Source: a virus. From it: 36,395 nucleotides of DNA. Positions within the stretch are counted from its first letter, which is position 1. Each line of letters opens with the position of its first letter. Below are positions 15,258-23,441 of this stretch, in pieces. Position numbers and translations under genes: made by a program. Where the stretch lies: positions 1 through 36,395 of the IMG/VR virus record IMGVR_UViG_3300014501_000043; one strand, written 5' to 3'. Below the pieces are notes generated by a model. It had not been told where the DNA came from. It saw nothing but the letters and a program-made list of their open reading frames with translations, and ran no database searches.

Positions 15258-16242
15258 TCAGCAAGATGTAGAAAAGATTTTAGCGGTACAGGGCAGTAAA
15301 TTATTGTCAGAATACACTGGATATATTGATGATATTAAAATTCAGTGCCAATGCGGGAGAGAATATACGACCAGTTTGCGATCATTCAGGCGTTATAAAC
15401 ATTGCATAAAATGCGGCAGTCTTAAAAAGAAAGTGTCATTTGATTTAGTGCAAGAGCTTTTTAATGAGAGGGGATATAAGTTATTAAGTACCGAAATGAT
15501 TAGTACCACAAAGCAGAAGTTAGACTTTATTTGCGACCAAGGACACCTTGGCAAAATATCATATAATCACATGATAACCGGTAGGGGTTGTTGGGAATGT
15601 GGTATTAAAAAACGAAATAAAACTAGGACAATTCCATATGAAATATTTAAAGAAGATGTAGAAAAAAATTCACACTTTATAATACTAACACCCAAAGAAG
15701 AATATATCAATGGAAAATTTAAAATTAAAATACAGTGTTCGATCTGTAAAATGTGTTATAGTAGACTTGGTTGTGATATTATAAGAAAACCGTGTCACCA
15801 TGGAATACGCAAACACAACCCTCCTCGTGGAGAAAACCATCCACATTGGATTAAAGATAGAGAAGAATGGAAACTTAGAAAAAGATTCAAGCAAACATGT
15901 ATTAATAATGTTTTTGTGGTATTAAATGCTATCGGAAAAATTAAGAACGCTAGATCTCATATATTATTAGGATATGGTCCAGATGAACTACGAAACCATA
16001 TTTTTTCTCACCCCAATTGGCCCTCAGTTAAAGACCAAAAATGGGAAGTAGACCATATTTTCCCAATCAAAGCGTTTTTAGATTATGGTATAACTGATAT
16101 AAAAATAGTTAATGGACTTGATAATTTACAGCCATTATCCGAAATAGATAATATGCATAAAAGTGCCAAGTATAATCTGAAAAATTTTGAACAATGGTTG
16201 ACAATTAAAGGCGTAAATTTTATCAGTCAACTTAACAATTAA
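15244..16242 (+). CDS. HNH homing endonuclease, family B copy 1
   Basis: 332 aa. Seen: two N-terminal repeats beginning KILAVQGSKLLSEY and LFNERGYKLLSTEM with Cys pairs (CQCG, CIKCG; CWECG, CSICKMC), probably zinc-binding DNA-recognition units. Then GENHPHWIKDRE and a C-terminal HNH block: EVDHIFPIKAFLDYG, then NLQPLSEIDNMHKSAKY with the downstream Asn and Lys typical of HNH enzymes. It lies between a remnant and the intact copy of the kinase start. No conventional ribosome site. Its ATG is part of a hairpin. The kinase ATG follows 3 bases after its stop. Confidence 0.87.
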   Translation: MKKFNQQDVEKILAVQGSKLLSEYTGYIDDIKIQCQCGREYTTSLRSFRRYKHCIKCGSLKKKVSFDLVQELFNERGYKLLSTEMISTTKQKLDFICDQGHLGKISYNHMITGRGCWECGIKKRNKTRTIPYEIFKEDVEKNSHFIILTPKEEYINGKFKIKIQCSICKMCYSRLGCDIIRKPCHHGIRKHNPPRGENHPHWIKDREEWKLRKRFKQTCINNVFVVLNAIGKIKNARSHILLGYGPDELRNHIFSHPNWPSVKDQKWEVDHIFPIKAFLDYGITDIKIVNGLDNLQPLSEIDNMHKSAKYNLKNFEQWLTIKGVNFISQLNN

Positions 16243-16245
16243 TAT

Positions 16246-17010
16246 ATGAACAAATTGACTATACTTTTGAGCGGGAGATCTCACAGTGGTCGTATGACTT
16301 GTGCGAACTTCGTTTTATGTGAATATCTTAACCGTAAAATTGGGGCGAAAAGGTTCACGCTGGAAAAAACTGGGAAAGAGTACAGAGTCTACGACTCGTT
16401 TTCTAATGTAATCATACCCACAGCCTACCCAAATGAACTAGCTGAACAAATCTACAAGACTTACTCGGTTAAAATGTATAGCTTTAATAATCCTTTGTGG
16501 GATTTTTGTATAAATTGTCTTGGGTTGGAACATACTGGGTGTTATGGATTTGAAGGGGATGAAAATGCTAATACCCATATATTGTGGGAAGATTTTCCGG
16601 ATACAATTCGTGAGCACTTTGGACGGCTAAAGGGCGACAAAATAAAGCTCGCTGGAGGACTTTTAAACAATAGGGAAGTGATTGAAGTTTTCAAAAATGA
16701 TATCTTTAGAAGAATAGACCGCAATTGTTTATCTCGCTGGCTATTAAACACAATCACCAATGAAAAATTCGACCTTTCAATCGTATTTGATGCGGAATAT
16801 GAATCAGACATTACCTTATTTACAGAAGTGGGAGGAAAGACAATTCACTTGCTTAAAGCTGGTAAAAAAGATCCAATTTCGCATATCCAACAACTGCCAC
16901 TTGGTGAATTTAGCTGCGTCATAGATAATTCTTCAATGACGGCTGAAGAGGTTTTTGCAAAAATTAAGCCAATTATTACAGCATGGTTTTTTGAGAGAGG
17001 ATTAATCTGA
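16246..17010 (+). CDS. Deoxynucleoside monophosphate kinase-like protein
   Basis: 254 aa. Seen: an N-terminal strand and P-loop, LTILLSGRSHSGRMT (residues 4-18), in the position of the GxxxxGKDT loop of T4 gp1-type dNMP kinases. Lys is replaced by Arg16 and the next residue is Met17, so nucleotide binding may be altered. VFDAEYESD in the C-terminal half suits a later acidic motif. Known role of the family: phosphorylating dNMPs for phage DNA synthesis. No ribosome site precedes the ATG because HNH coding DNA lies there. The stop overlaps the next ATG (TGATGG). Confidence 0.55.
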   Translation: MNKLTILLSGRSHSGRMTCANFVLCEYLNRKIGAKRFTLEKTGKEYRVYDSFSNVIIPTAYPNELAEQIYKTYSVKMYSFNNPLWDFCINCLGLEHTGCYGFEGDENANTHILWEDFPDTIREHFGRLKGDKIKLAGGLLNNREVIEVFKNDIFRRIDRNCLSRWLLNTITNEKFDLSIVFDAEYESDITLFTEVGGKTIHLLKAGKKDPISHIQQLPLGEFSCVIDNSSMTAEEVFAKIKPIITAWFFERGLI

Positions 17011-17582
17011 TGGTTGATGAAAGAATAAATGATGATCATAATTGTAAGATGAGTAAGAGAATTGATAAAACTAATGATCCGCGAAAATACGACCATGAAA
17101 AACACTACAAAGCTATAGCTGACGATAATTTATATGGAAAAGATGGTATGGTGGACCAAGTTTCAAAATTGATGAAAGAGATAAAGGAAACGAAAGAATC
17201 CCCACAAGGCTTTCAATTTAAGGATAGCGGCACTAGAGAATCATTTGGACAATCGGTACGTGATTCTAGCGAAGGAAAAGGGGCGTACGAGCTAATTTCT
17301 CCGTTAGCTCTTAAAAGACTTGCGGTAGTTTTAGAACATGGCCGAAAAAAATATGCGGCTAGAAATTGGGAGCATTCAATGCCAATGGGTAGAATTCTTC
17401 AGTCTGCTTTAAGGCATATATGGCAATATATTGAAGGGCAAAAATTATCGAACGAATATGAAGACCATTTAGGACATGCCGCTTTTAATATTTTTGCAGC
17501 GATACATTATGATGAAATGGTGAGGCGTGGATTAATAGATCCATCAATCATAGATTTGCCAGATTATATCCATAAAAAATAA
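17010..17582 (+). CDS. dATP/dGTP diphosphohydrolase-like protein (DUF5664 type)
   Basis: 190 aa. Residues 113-170 show the DUF5664 pattern: KKYAARNWEHSMPMGRILQSALRH, an acidic YEDHLGHAAFN segment and HYDEM, consistent with a helical MazG-like or HD-like nucleotide hydrolase. The N-terminal 90 residues are charged and probably flexible. GAGAGGA precedes the ATG inside the kinase gene. The pairing with a dNMP kinase suggests control of purine dNTP levels. MazZ-type enzymes of Z-genome phages are related by family, but no purZ-type gene is seen here. Confidence 0.6.
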   Translation: MVDERINDDHNCKMSKRIDKTNDPRKYDHEKHYKAIADDNLYGKDGMVDQVSKLMKEIKETKESPQGFQFKDSGTRESFGQSVRDSSEGKGAYELISPLALKRLAVVLEHGRKKYAARNWEHSMPMGRILQSALRHIWQYIEGQKLSNEYEDHLGHAAFNIFAAIHYDEMVRRGLIDPSIIDLPDYIHKK

Positions 17583-18587
17583 ATGGCTAACCATAAGCTT
17601 ACGCAAGAGTACGCAGAAAAAATCTTTGCCGATAAAGGTTGTAAGCTTTTGTCTGAATATAAAGACCGTATAAAAACCAAATTAAAATACCTATGTGTTT
17701 GTGGTAAAATCAAAGAAACTACATTTGTAAACTTTACCAATTTCTATTCTAGAAAAGACATTTTTGAATGTAACCCGCTTAAAAAACAAGAAAGATTTAA
17801 TTATTTAAAAGAACTTTTTGAAAAAGCAAATTGCCAACTTATATCAAGCGATTATAAAAACGGAGAAAGTTTTATAGAATATATATGTCCAAATGGTCAT
17901 AAAACATCTACTAAATTCAGAATCTTTATACAGGGTGGGGGTTGTTTGCCGTGTGCTAGGAAACGCAATGAAGATGCCAGAAAATGGACATTTGAAGAAG
18001 CTAGGGCAATTATAGAAAAAGATGACCTATATAAAATTGTATCGGAAAGACCAAATAGATTTTATCATGGTAGTCGCATTAAAATATTATGCACAAAATG
18101 TGGTATAGTTTGGAAAAAGAATATTAATGATTTTATAAAATGGAAAGGGTGTGATCATACTACCAAAGCGGTTTCTGGTGAAAAACACCCATATTGGATT
18201 AAGGATAGGGTTTTGTTGAAAGAGAGAAGAAAATTTAGGCAATATTGTAGTCAGTTGGTTAATAGGGTGCTAAAGCTCTGCCACCAAAAAAAGACATCAA
18301 GATCAGAGAAAATTTTAGGGTATTCATCTACAGATTTACGAAATCATCTTTATAATAACTGTGGATGGTTAAATATTAAAAATGACTCACCAAGTATAGA
18401 TCATATTTTTCCGATCATGGCATTTATTCGCTATAATATATTTGATGCTAGATTAATTAATTCTCTCGACAATTTGACGGCTCTACCGTTAAAAGATAAT
18501 ATGAGCAAACATGACAAGTATGATAAACTGAGTTTTGAAAAATGGTTAACCTCTAAGGGTGTAAATTTCACCAGTCAGATTAATTAA
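17583..18587 (+). CDS. HNH homing endonuclease, family B copy 2
   Basis: 334 aa. Collinear with the gene at 15244: repeats KIFADKGCKLLSEY and LFEKANCQLISSDY, Cys pairs (CVCG; CLPCA; CTKCG), GEKHPYWIKDR, then the HNH block SIDHIFPIMAFIRY and NLTALPLKDNMSKHDKYD. The C-termini of both copies end in nearly the same GVNF(I/T)SQ motif. The ATG directly abuts the previous stop and the stop overlaps the next ATG, so it fits seamlessly into the junction. No flanking remnant like that at 15165 was found. Confidence 0.87.
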   Translation: MANHKLTQEYAEKIFADKGCKLLSEYKDRIKTKLKYLCVCGKIKETTFVNFTNFYSRKDIFECNPLKKQERFNYLKELFEKANCQLISSDYKNGESFIEYICPNGHKTSTKFRIFIQGGGCLPCARKRNEDARKWTFEEARAIIEKDDLYKIVSERPNRFYHGSRIKILCTKCGIVWKKNINDFIKWKGCDHTTKAVSGEKHPYWIKDRVLLKERRKFRQYCSQLVNRVLKLCHQKKTSRSEKILGYSSTDLRNHLYNNCGWLNIKNDSPSIDHIFPIMAFIRYNIFDARLINSLDNLTALPLKDNMSKHDKYDKLSFEKWLTSKGVNFTSQIN

Positions 18588-19528
18588 TGAAAATCAATCG
18601 TCTCTCTGCTTCCTCGTTTGCCACGTACACCGCCTGTGCTTGGAAGTACTATCTCAATTATGAATTGGGGTTTCAGGAGACTGGTCCAAAATCAGCAGCA
18701 CTTGCTGGAACTATTGCTCATGGAGTCTTTCAAACATTGTCAACTGCATCTATAGTTAATAAATATCCAGAGTCAAAAGTTTGGAACCTCGATTATCTAT
18801 GGAAAATATGCTATGACCACTATTGCAAATTAGATCCGGTTTCTGCTGCCGAAATAGATAATACTAAACTAAAAAAAATCTGCAAAGGAATGCACGACTT
18901 AATCAATGGTCCGTATTCCCCGAAAACAAATAGGACAATTGGCGTAGAAATTCCATTTGACATTGAGATCAAAGAACCAGGTTTTGAACTTCCTCAAAGT
19001 TTGACTGATAATCAAAAGGTTCCAGTAGGAGAGCAGGTCCATAAATACTATGGAATCAGAGGTAGAATCGATAGAATAGATAAAATAGGCGATGGTGCAA
19101 TAGAGATCATTGATTATAAAAGCGGTGGGGATTTATGCTGGTCGTCTAAAGATCGTCATAAAAAAACCGCACACGATCTATTTAGTTCAGATGATCAACA
19201 AGCTAGAATGTACCATCTTGCAGCTAAAACGCTGTATCCTGATGCAAAAAGCGTATTAGTAACGTTTCTATATTTTGTACCGAATAATTTTATTACAGTA
19301 CCATTTTGTGATGCCGATCTAGAAGACACAAAAAAAACACTGCTTAGGCGTTTTAAAACAATTCAGGCCGCAACAAATCCCGCTAGAACTATTAGCTGGC
19401 AATGTCGTACTCTTTGTGGACACGGAAAATCAGGACTGTGTGACCGTGTTTTTCAGGAGTTTGCTGAGTTAGGGGCTGGCTTTGTCGGGCAGAAATATTC
19501 AATTCTTAACGAACGAAAGAAACATTAA
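18587..19528 (+). CDS. RecB/Cas4-type PD-(D/E)XK nuclease with Fe-S cysteines
   Basis: 313 aa. Seen: LSASSFATYTACAWKYYLNY at the N-terminus, GTIAHGVF, GRIDRID, EIIDYKSG (the D...ExK catalytic core) and QQARMY (the Q-x3-Y motif of RecB-family nucleases). C17 plus C273, C277 and C285 form the four-Cys iron-sulfur staple known from AddB and Cas4. Expected role: 5' or 3' DNA end processing in recombination or replication. It is stand-alone; no Cas or helicase partner is adjacent. The ribosome site is weak because HNH coding DNA precedes it. Confidence 0.85.
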   Translation: MKINRLSASSFATYTACAWKYYLNYELGFQETGPKSAALAGTIAHGVFQTLSTASIVNKYPESKVWNLDYLWKICYDHYCKLDPVSAAEIDNTKLKKICKGMHDLINGPYSPKTNRTIGVEIPFDIEIKEPGFELPQSLTDNQKVPVGEQVHKYYGIRGRIDRIDKIGDGAIEIIDYKSGGDLCWSSKDRHKKTAHDLFSSDDQQARMYHLAAKTLYPDAKSVLVTFLYFVPNNFITVPFCDADLEDTKKTLLRRFKTIQAATNPARTISWQCRTLCGHGKSGLCDRVFQEFAELGAGFVGQKYSILNERKKH

Positions 19529-19529
19529 T

Positions 19530-19907
19530 ATGTGGTTTTTAACAAAAAAATTAAGGGAGTTGACTAATTGGATAGATCGAAAAAACGTCAAATCCCTAGT
19601 TAAAGATAAAGAATATTTAGATAGGGTTGTTGGGCCAGCTTTGGCTAAGGCATTTTTAGGTAATAAAAGTATTACTGTCCATAGTAAATTTGTCAAATTA
19701 CCAATTGAAGAAGATCCGGTAGAATTTGCAGAAAATATAACTTTAAGCTTTACTGCTGAAAAAGATGGACGACAATTTTCTAAAACAAATGACGATGGAT
19801 CTGAATGGAGTTATAATAATCCGCAAATACTAAAGCCAACCCTTAGAAGAGATAAGATTTTAAAATCTTGGCGTGAATGGATTAATGGCGTTTTTAACAA
19901 AAAATAA
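19530..19907 (+). CDS. Hypothetical protein
   Basis: 125 aa, not recognised. Basic and helical N-terminus (FLTKKLRELTNWIDRKN), a strand-rich centre and a basic C-terminus (RRDKILKSWREWI). The ATG at 19530 is preferred over 19482, which would overlap the nuclease gene without a ribosome site. GAAAG lies upstream. Confidence 0.5.
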   Translation: MWFLTKKLRELTNWIDRKNVKSLVKDKEYLDRVVGPALAKAFLGNKSITVHSKFVKLPIEEDPVEFAENITLSFTAEKDGRQFSKTNDDGSEWSYNNPQILKPTLRRDKILKSWREWINGVFNKK

Positions 19908-19953
19908 AAGATTTACCATCTTCAAAGAAGGAAATATTGGTTTTTGAACCATT

Positions 19954-20208
19954 ATGAAAACTGAATACGATATATACTTGCCCTGCATTTGTGGCTTAAC
20001 CTATCTAGCTCCAAGACAGCGTTTTTCAATTTGTCCTGAGTGTAAATATCTATATGATTTAAGCCCAGATGAACCACCACCGTCAGTACACAATATACCT
20101 TTTGATTTGAAGATATGGAATGAGTGGGTTTTGAAACATTGTAAAGAAGAGTGGTATCAGGTTTGGAAGATGGAATTTTTGAGAAAACTACATGGAAACA
20201 CTTTATAG
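19954..20208 (+). CDS. Small zinc-ribbon-like protein
   Basis: 84 aa. C11-x1-C13 and C27-x2-C30 near the N-terminus suggest a zinc ribbon. The C-terminal half is Trp-rich and helical. Overlaps the next gene by 17 bases. Function unknown. Confidence 0.55.
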   Translation: MKTEYDIYLPCICGLTYLAPRQRFSICPECKYLYDLSPDEPPPSVHNIPFDLKIWNEWVLKHCKEEWYQVWKMEFLRKLHGNTL

Positions 20209-20455
20209 CGGTTTTTTAATAGATGCAATGATCGTCCTCTATAAAAAGAACCTAGACGATGTGTATTTTCGCAGCCATAAAGATGGTCACTGCCTATTTA
20301 TTTATATAGATAAACACTCGGGTAATATATTGTTTGTTTTTGATGGCGATACTATATATAATAAACCGCTAGATGAATTTGATATTGAATCCACTGAAGA
20401 AATTGACAAAAAAATCGAGGAAACATTAAATGGCCGAGCAATTGGAACCACCTAA
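20192..20455 (+). CDS. Small hypothetical protein
   Basis: 87 aa, not recognised. Beta-rich first half (DVYFRSHKDGHCLFIYIDK, then ILFVFDGDTIY) and an acidic helix at the end. Start and end both overlap neighbours, a sign of coupled translation. Confidence 0.5.
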   Translation: METLYSGFLIDAMIVLYKKNLDDVYFRSHKDGHCLFIYIDKHSGNILFVFDGDTIYNKPLDEFDIESTEEIDKKIEETLNGRAIGTT

Positions 20456-20675
20456 TAAACCAGATGATTTTACTCTAGCCGAAAAGAAAAAAATCGAGCT
20501 AATCCAATGGGATTTATATCTTGAGGGTAAGTACAAGGGCGAAGGGGCTATGAAAATTAGGTGGGATGAAGCGGTTAAACTTTATCAAAGTGGTTTTGAA
20601 GGCAGGCCAACTTTGAAAGATACAACGCCGATTGTCTACAAGAAAAAACGCGGTAGACCAAGAAAAATCAGGTGA
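20430..20675 (+). CDS. Small AT-hook protein
   Basis: 81 aa. The C-terminus, KKKRGRPRKIR (71-81), contains the AT-hook core RGRPRK, known to bind the minor groove of AT-rich DNA. The rest is a short helical region (DEAVKLYQSGFEGRP). It precedes an HNH gene and the polymerase genes. A DNA-binding role is likely; its target is unknown. Confidence 0.6.
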   Translation: MAEQLEPPNKPDDFTLAEKKKIELIQWDLYLEGKYKGEGAMKIRWDEAVKLYQSGFEGRPTLKDTTPIVYKKKRGRPRKIR

Positions 20676-20679
20676 TATC

Positions 20680-20763
20680 ATGAGAAATAACTTGTCCCCG
20701 GATAATTGTCCACATCCTAAATACTATATGATTTTTTATAAAAACGGGGTGAAGATTGAGTAA
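20680..20763 (+). CDS. Short peptide, possible remnant before HNH gene
   Basis: 27 aa (MRNNLSPDNCPHPKYYM...). AGGTGA lies 5 nt before the ATG, a better ribosome site than most here. It ends inside the start of the HNH gene. It may be a small gene truncated by the endonuclease insertion, or a leader that couples translation into the TTG-started HNH gene. I found no match to nearby gene starts. Confidence 0.3.
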   Translation: MRNNLSPDNCPHPKYYMIFYKNGVKIE

Positions 20764-21373
20764 AAAATTTAATTTATTGTGGGGAACCTTAATAATTGCG
20801 AAAGGTCTAGATAATGATCTTATAGCTTTGAATATTAAACAACCATCTACGGACGAAGAACGAGAACAAAACACTAATATTTGTACAAAAACTTGGGGAC
20901 TTATAAAGAAAAGTCAAATGTGTTCAATTTGTAAAGGTAAAGAAACAAGGGGTAGTAAACATTACAGGTGGCGTCTTGATAGAGAGCAAGTCGCATTAGA
21001 GAAAAAGTTTCGCGTTTTAAATAAAAGCATTTTGCGTAATTGTTTAGTTAGACTTAAAATATCTAAAATCAATAAAACGATTGATATGCTTGGATATACT
21101 AGTCAAGATTTATATAATCATTTAATCAATCATCCGAACTGGTTAAATGTTCAAAATGTAAAATGGCACATAGATCACTATTTTCCAATTAAAGCTTTTA
21201 TGGACTATGGTATTTTTGACACAAAGATTGTTAATTGTTTAGAAAATTTACAACCACTAACAGCAAAAGAAAATCTTCTTAAGTATGATACGTATAATCA
21301 AGAAGAATTTGAAGATTGGTTGAATAGTAAAAATATCACATATATAAAACCCAAAGATAGCAATGTCATATAG
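20756..21373 (+). CDS. HNH homing endonuclease, family B, short form
   Basis: 205 aa from a TTG. The C-terminal two thirds match family B: RGSKHYRWRLDRE, GYTSQDLYNHLINHPNW, HIDHYFPIKAFMDYG and NLQPLTAKENLLKYDTY. The long repeat-containing N-terminus of the other two copies is missing, with only one Cys pair (CSIC) left, so target recognition would differ or be lost. It overlaps the polymerase ATG by 11 bases. The start is uncertain. Confidence 0.8.
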   Translation: MSKKFNLLWGTLIIAKGLDNDLIALNIKQPSTDEEREQNTNICTKTWGLIKKSQMCSICKGKETRGSKHYRWRLDREQVALEKKFRVLNKSILRNCLVRLKISKINKTIDMLGYTSQDLYNHLINHPNWLNVQNVKWHIDHYFPIKAFMDYGIFDTKIVNCLENLQPLTAKENLLKYDTYNQEEFEDWLNSKNITYIKPKDSNVI

Positions 21374-23441
21374 CCTTTTCCATGCCCACGATTTCTATTC
21401 CACGATGGATGGGTTCGCTTCGCCCAAGCAAAACGTTCAACGAGCTAAAGAGTTAAAACTTAATGCTATAGGTGTTTCAAATCACGGCTCTATTTCAGGT
21501 GCCGTAGAACACTGGGAGGCCTGCAAAAAGAACAAAATCAAGTGTATTCTTGGTAATGAATTGTATATAACGCATAAACCTGCTTGTATTAAAACTCCAG
21601 AAAACCGCAATAGAACACACATGGTGGTTTTTGCCAAAAACTATGAAGGCTGGCGAGACCTAATTAAGCTAACAAGTCAGACTAATCATCCTGATTACTT
21701 CTATTATAAACCTAGGATTTACCCTTGGGATTATACTGACGAAAATGGAAAGTTTTGGCCAGGACTAGAAAGTTTTACTAAAGGTAATATTATTGGTATA
21801 TCAGGTCATCAAGGTTCAATGATTTCAGATTTTTGTTTTTTTGATCCTTATGGTGGTGCTATTGATATAACAAATTTACGTAAAGCTTATACACAGAAAC
21901 GTGGTATGAAAACTGATTATTACGAACAGTTTTTAAAACCCAATTGGTTGGAATCTACCTGTGATATAGCTTTAAAATTAGAAAAACTATTTGGTAAAGG
22001 TAATTTTTTCATTGAATTACAAAATGAATTAGATCCAAATGATACACTAGCTTTATATATTCACCCCTTAATAGTTAAATGCCTTAGGGAGGTTAGTATA
22101 AAAACTGGCATTCCAGCAATAGCCAGTGCAGATTCCCATTACGCAATAAAAGAACAGAGCGTTTTACAGAGGATTATGCTAGCAACCTCCATGAAGGAGA
22201 CTGAAGCTTCAATAGAAGCTAAGCTTTCTGGGGCAGATGATGAACAAGATGTAATGGTTTTTTTTGGAAGTGATAATTTTTATATCCACTCTCCTGAGGA
22301 AATGTCAGAAAAATTCACTAAAACAGAATTAGAACAAACTAATGTAGTAGCAGCCATGGTTGAAGAATATAGTATCATTCGCAGACCGTATATTCCACGA
22401 TTTAGTGTACCAGAGGTTCCAAAAGAAAAATCACACCACCTAACTGAAATAAAAAACCCATCTGATCAATATTTAATGCATCTATGTGTTGAGGGTGCAA
22501 AAAAACTCCAACCTTGGAAAACCTCAAAAATAAACAAACAAGTATATTGGGATCGTCTTCAAGATGAAACCAAAGGAATATTCAGTGTAGGTTTATCTGA
22601 CTATTTCTTAGTAGTAGATGATATTTGTAAAGCAGCAGACTTTAGACCAAAAGACCATAGTTTTGATTGGCAAAAGAACAAAGGTGAAGTAGATCCAATC
22701 ACGCGAGGTTGTGGGCGTGGAAGCTCAAGTGGCTGTTTAATCAGTTATTTAACTGGAATCACAGGAATTGACCCAGTAAAACATGATTTAGTATTTAGTA
22801 GGTTTTTTAATGTTGGACGCTGTTCTGGTGATCATATGTCATTACCGGACATCGATCTCGATTTTCAAACTGGGGTATCTGGAAGAGATTGGATTATTGA
22901 ATATATCCGGCATAAATATGGTCATGATAAAGTAGGACAAATTATAACCTTTTCTACTATTAAGGGACGTTCTGCAATTAAGGATGTCTTCAGAATTAAA
23001 GCAATCGAAGGTGGTTTTGATTTAGCTAATAAAATTTGCGATTGTATTGCACAGGAAAGTGTTATTGCTGATGAAATACAACAGATGAAAAACGAAGGTG
23101 ACCAAGGGTACAATATATTACGATGGACGCTTGATAATGTGGCACAATTTCAAGAGTACTATAAAAATCCAAAATTAAAAGAACTTATAGATCTTTCTAT
23201 GAAATGCGAAGGCGTTCTTCGTGGTTCAGGCAGACATCCATCTGGAATTGTAGTAGCCAACGAACCCCTAGAGAACATATTTCCTATGGTTTACGATCCT
23301 AAGTCAAAACAAAGAATAGTAGGGTTTGATCTAAAAAGTGCAGAGAAAATGGGTGCTGCTAAATTTGATATCCTTGGGGTAGCAATTCTAAGTAAACTTA
23401 AGATGACCGAGGAATTAGTTCATGAAAACTATAGAAGTTGA
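21363..23441 (+). CDS. dnaE-like (N): DNA polymerase III alpha, N-terminal part (PHP and palm)
   Basis: 692 aa. Seen: PHP domain opening FHAHDFYSTMDG (H7, H9) and AIGVSNHGSISGA (Asn where an Asp is common); a palm with GCGRGSSSGCLISY; PDIDLDF (catalytic D498, D500); and AKFDILG with the third Asp, D669. The gene ends 23 residues after D669, so all three catalytic acids lie here but the fingers and C-terminal domains are in the next gene. Known role: replicative DNA synthesis. It overlaps the second-part gene by 20 bases in another frame. Confidence 0.9.
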   Translation: MSYSLFHAHDFYSTMDGFASPKQNVQRAKELKLNAIGVSNHGSISGAVEHWEACKKNKIKCILGNELYITHKPACIKTPENRNRTHMVVFAKNYEGWRDLIKLTSQTNHPDYFYYKPRIYPWDYTDENGKFWPGLESFTKGNIIGISGHQGSMISDFCFFDPYGGAIDITNLRKAYTQKRGMKTDYYEQFLKPNWLESTCDIALKLEKLFGKGNFFIELQNELDPNDTLALYIHPLIVKCLREVSIKTGIPAIASADSHYAIKEQSVLQRIMLATSMKETEASIEAKLSGADDEQDVMVFFGSDNFYIHSPEEMSEKFTKTELEQTNVVAAMVEEYSIIRRPYIPRFSVPEVPKEKSHHLTEIKNPSDQYLMHLCVEGAKKLQPWKTSKINKQVYWDRLQDETKGIFSVGLSDYFLVVDDICKAADFRPKDHSFDWQKNKGEVDPITRGCGRGSSSGCLISYLTGITGIDPVKHDLVFSRFFNVGRCSGDHMSLPDIDLDFQTGVSGRDWIIEYIRHKYGHDKVGQIITFSTIKGRSAIKDVFRIKAIEGGFDLANKICDCIAQESVIADEIQQMKNEGDQGYNILRWTLDNVAQFQEYYKNPKLKELIDLSMKCEGVLRGSGRHPSGIVVANEPLENIFPMVYDPKSKQRIVGFDLKSAEKMGAAKFDILGVAILSKLKMTEELVHENYRS

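Noticed and set aside
23409-23441. Programmed frameshift joining the two polymerase genes
   Set aside because: No good slippery site in the overlap; a ribosome site and an upstream in-frame stop fit independent initiation better.
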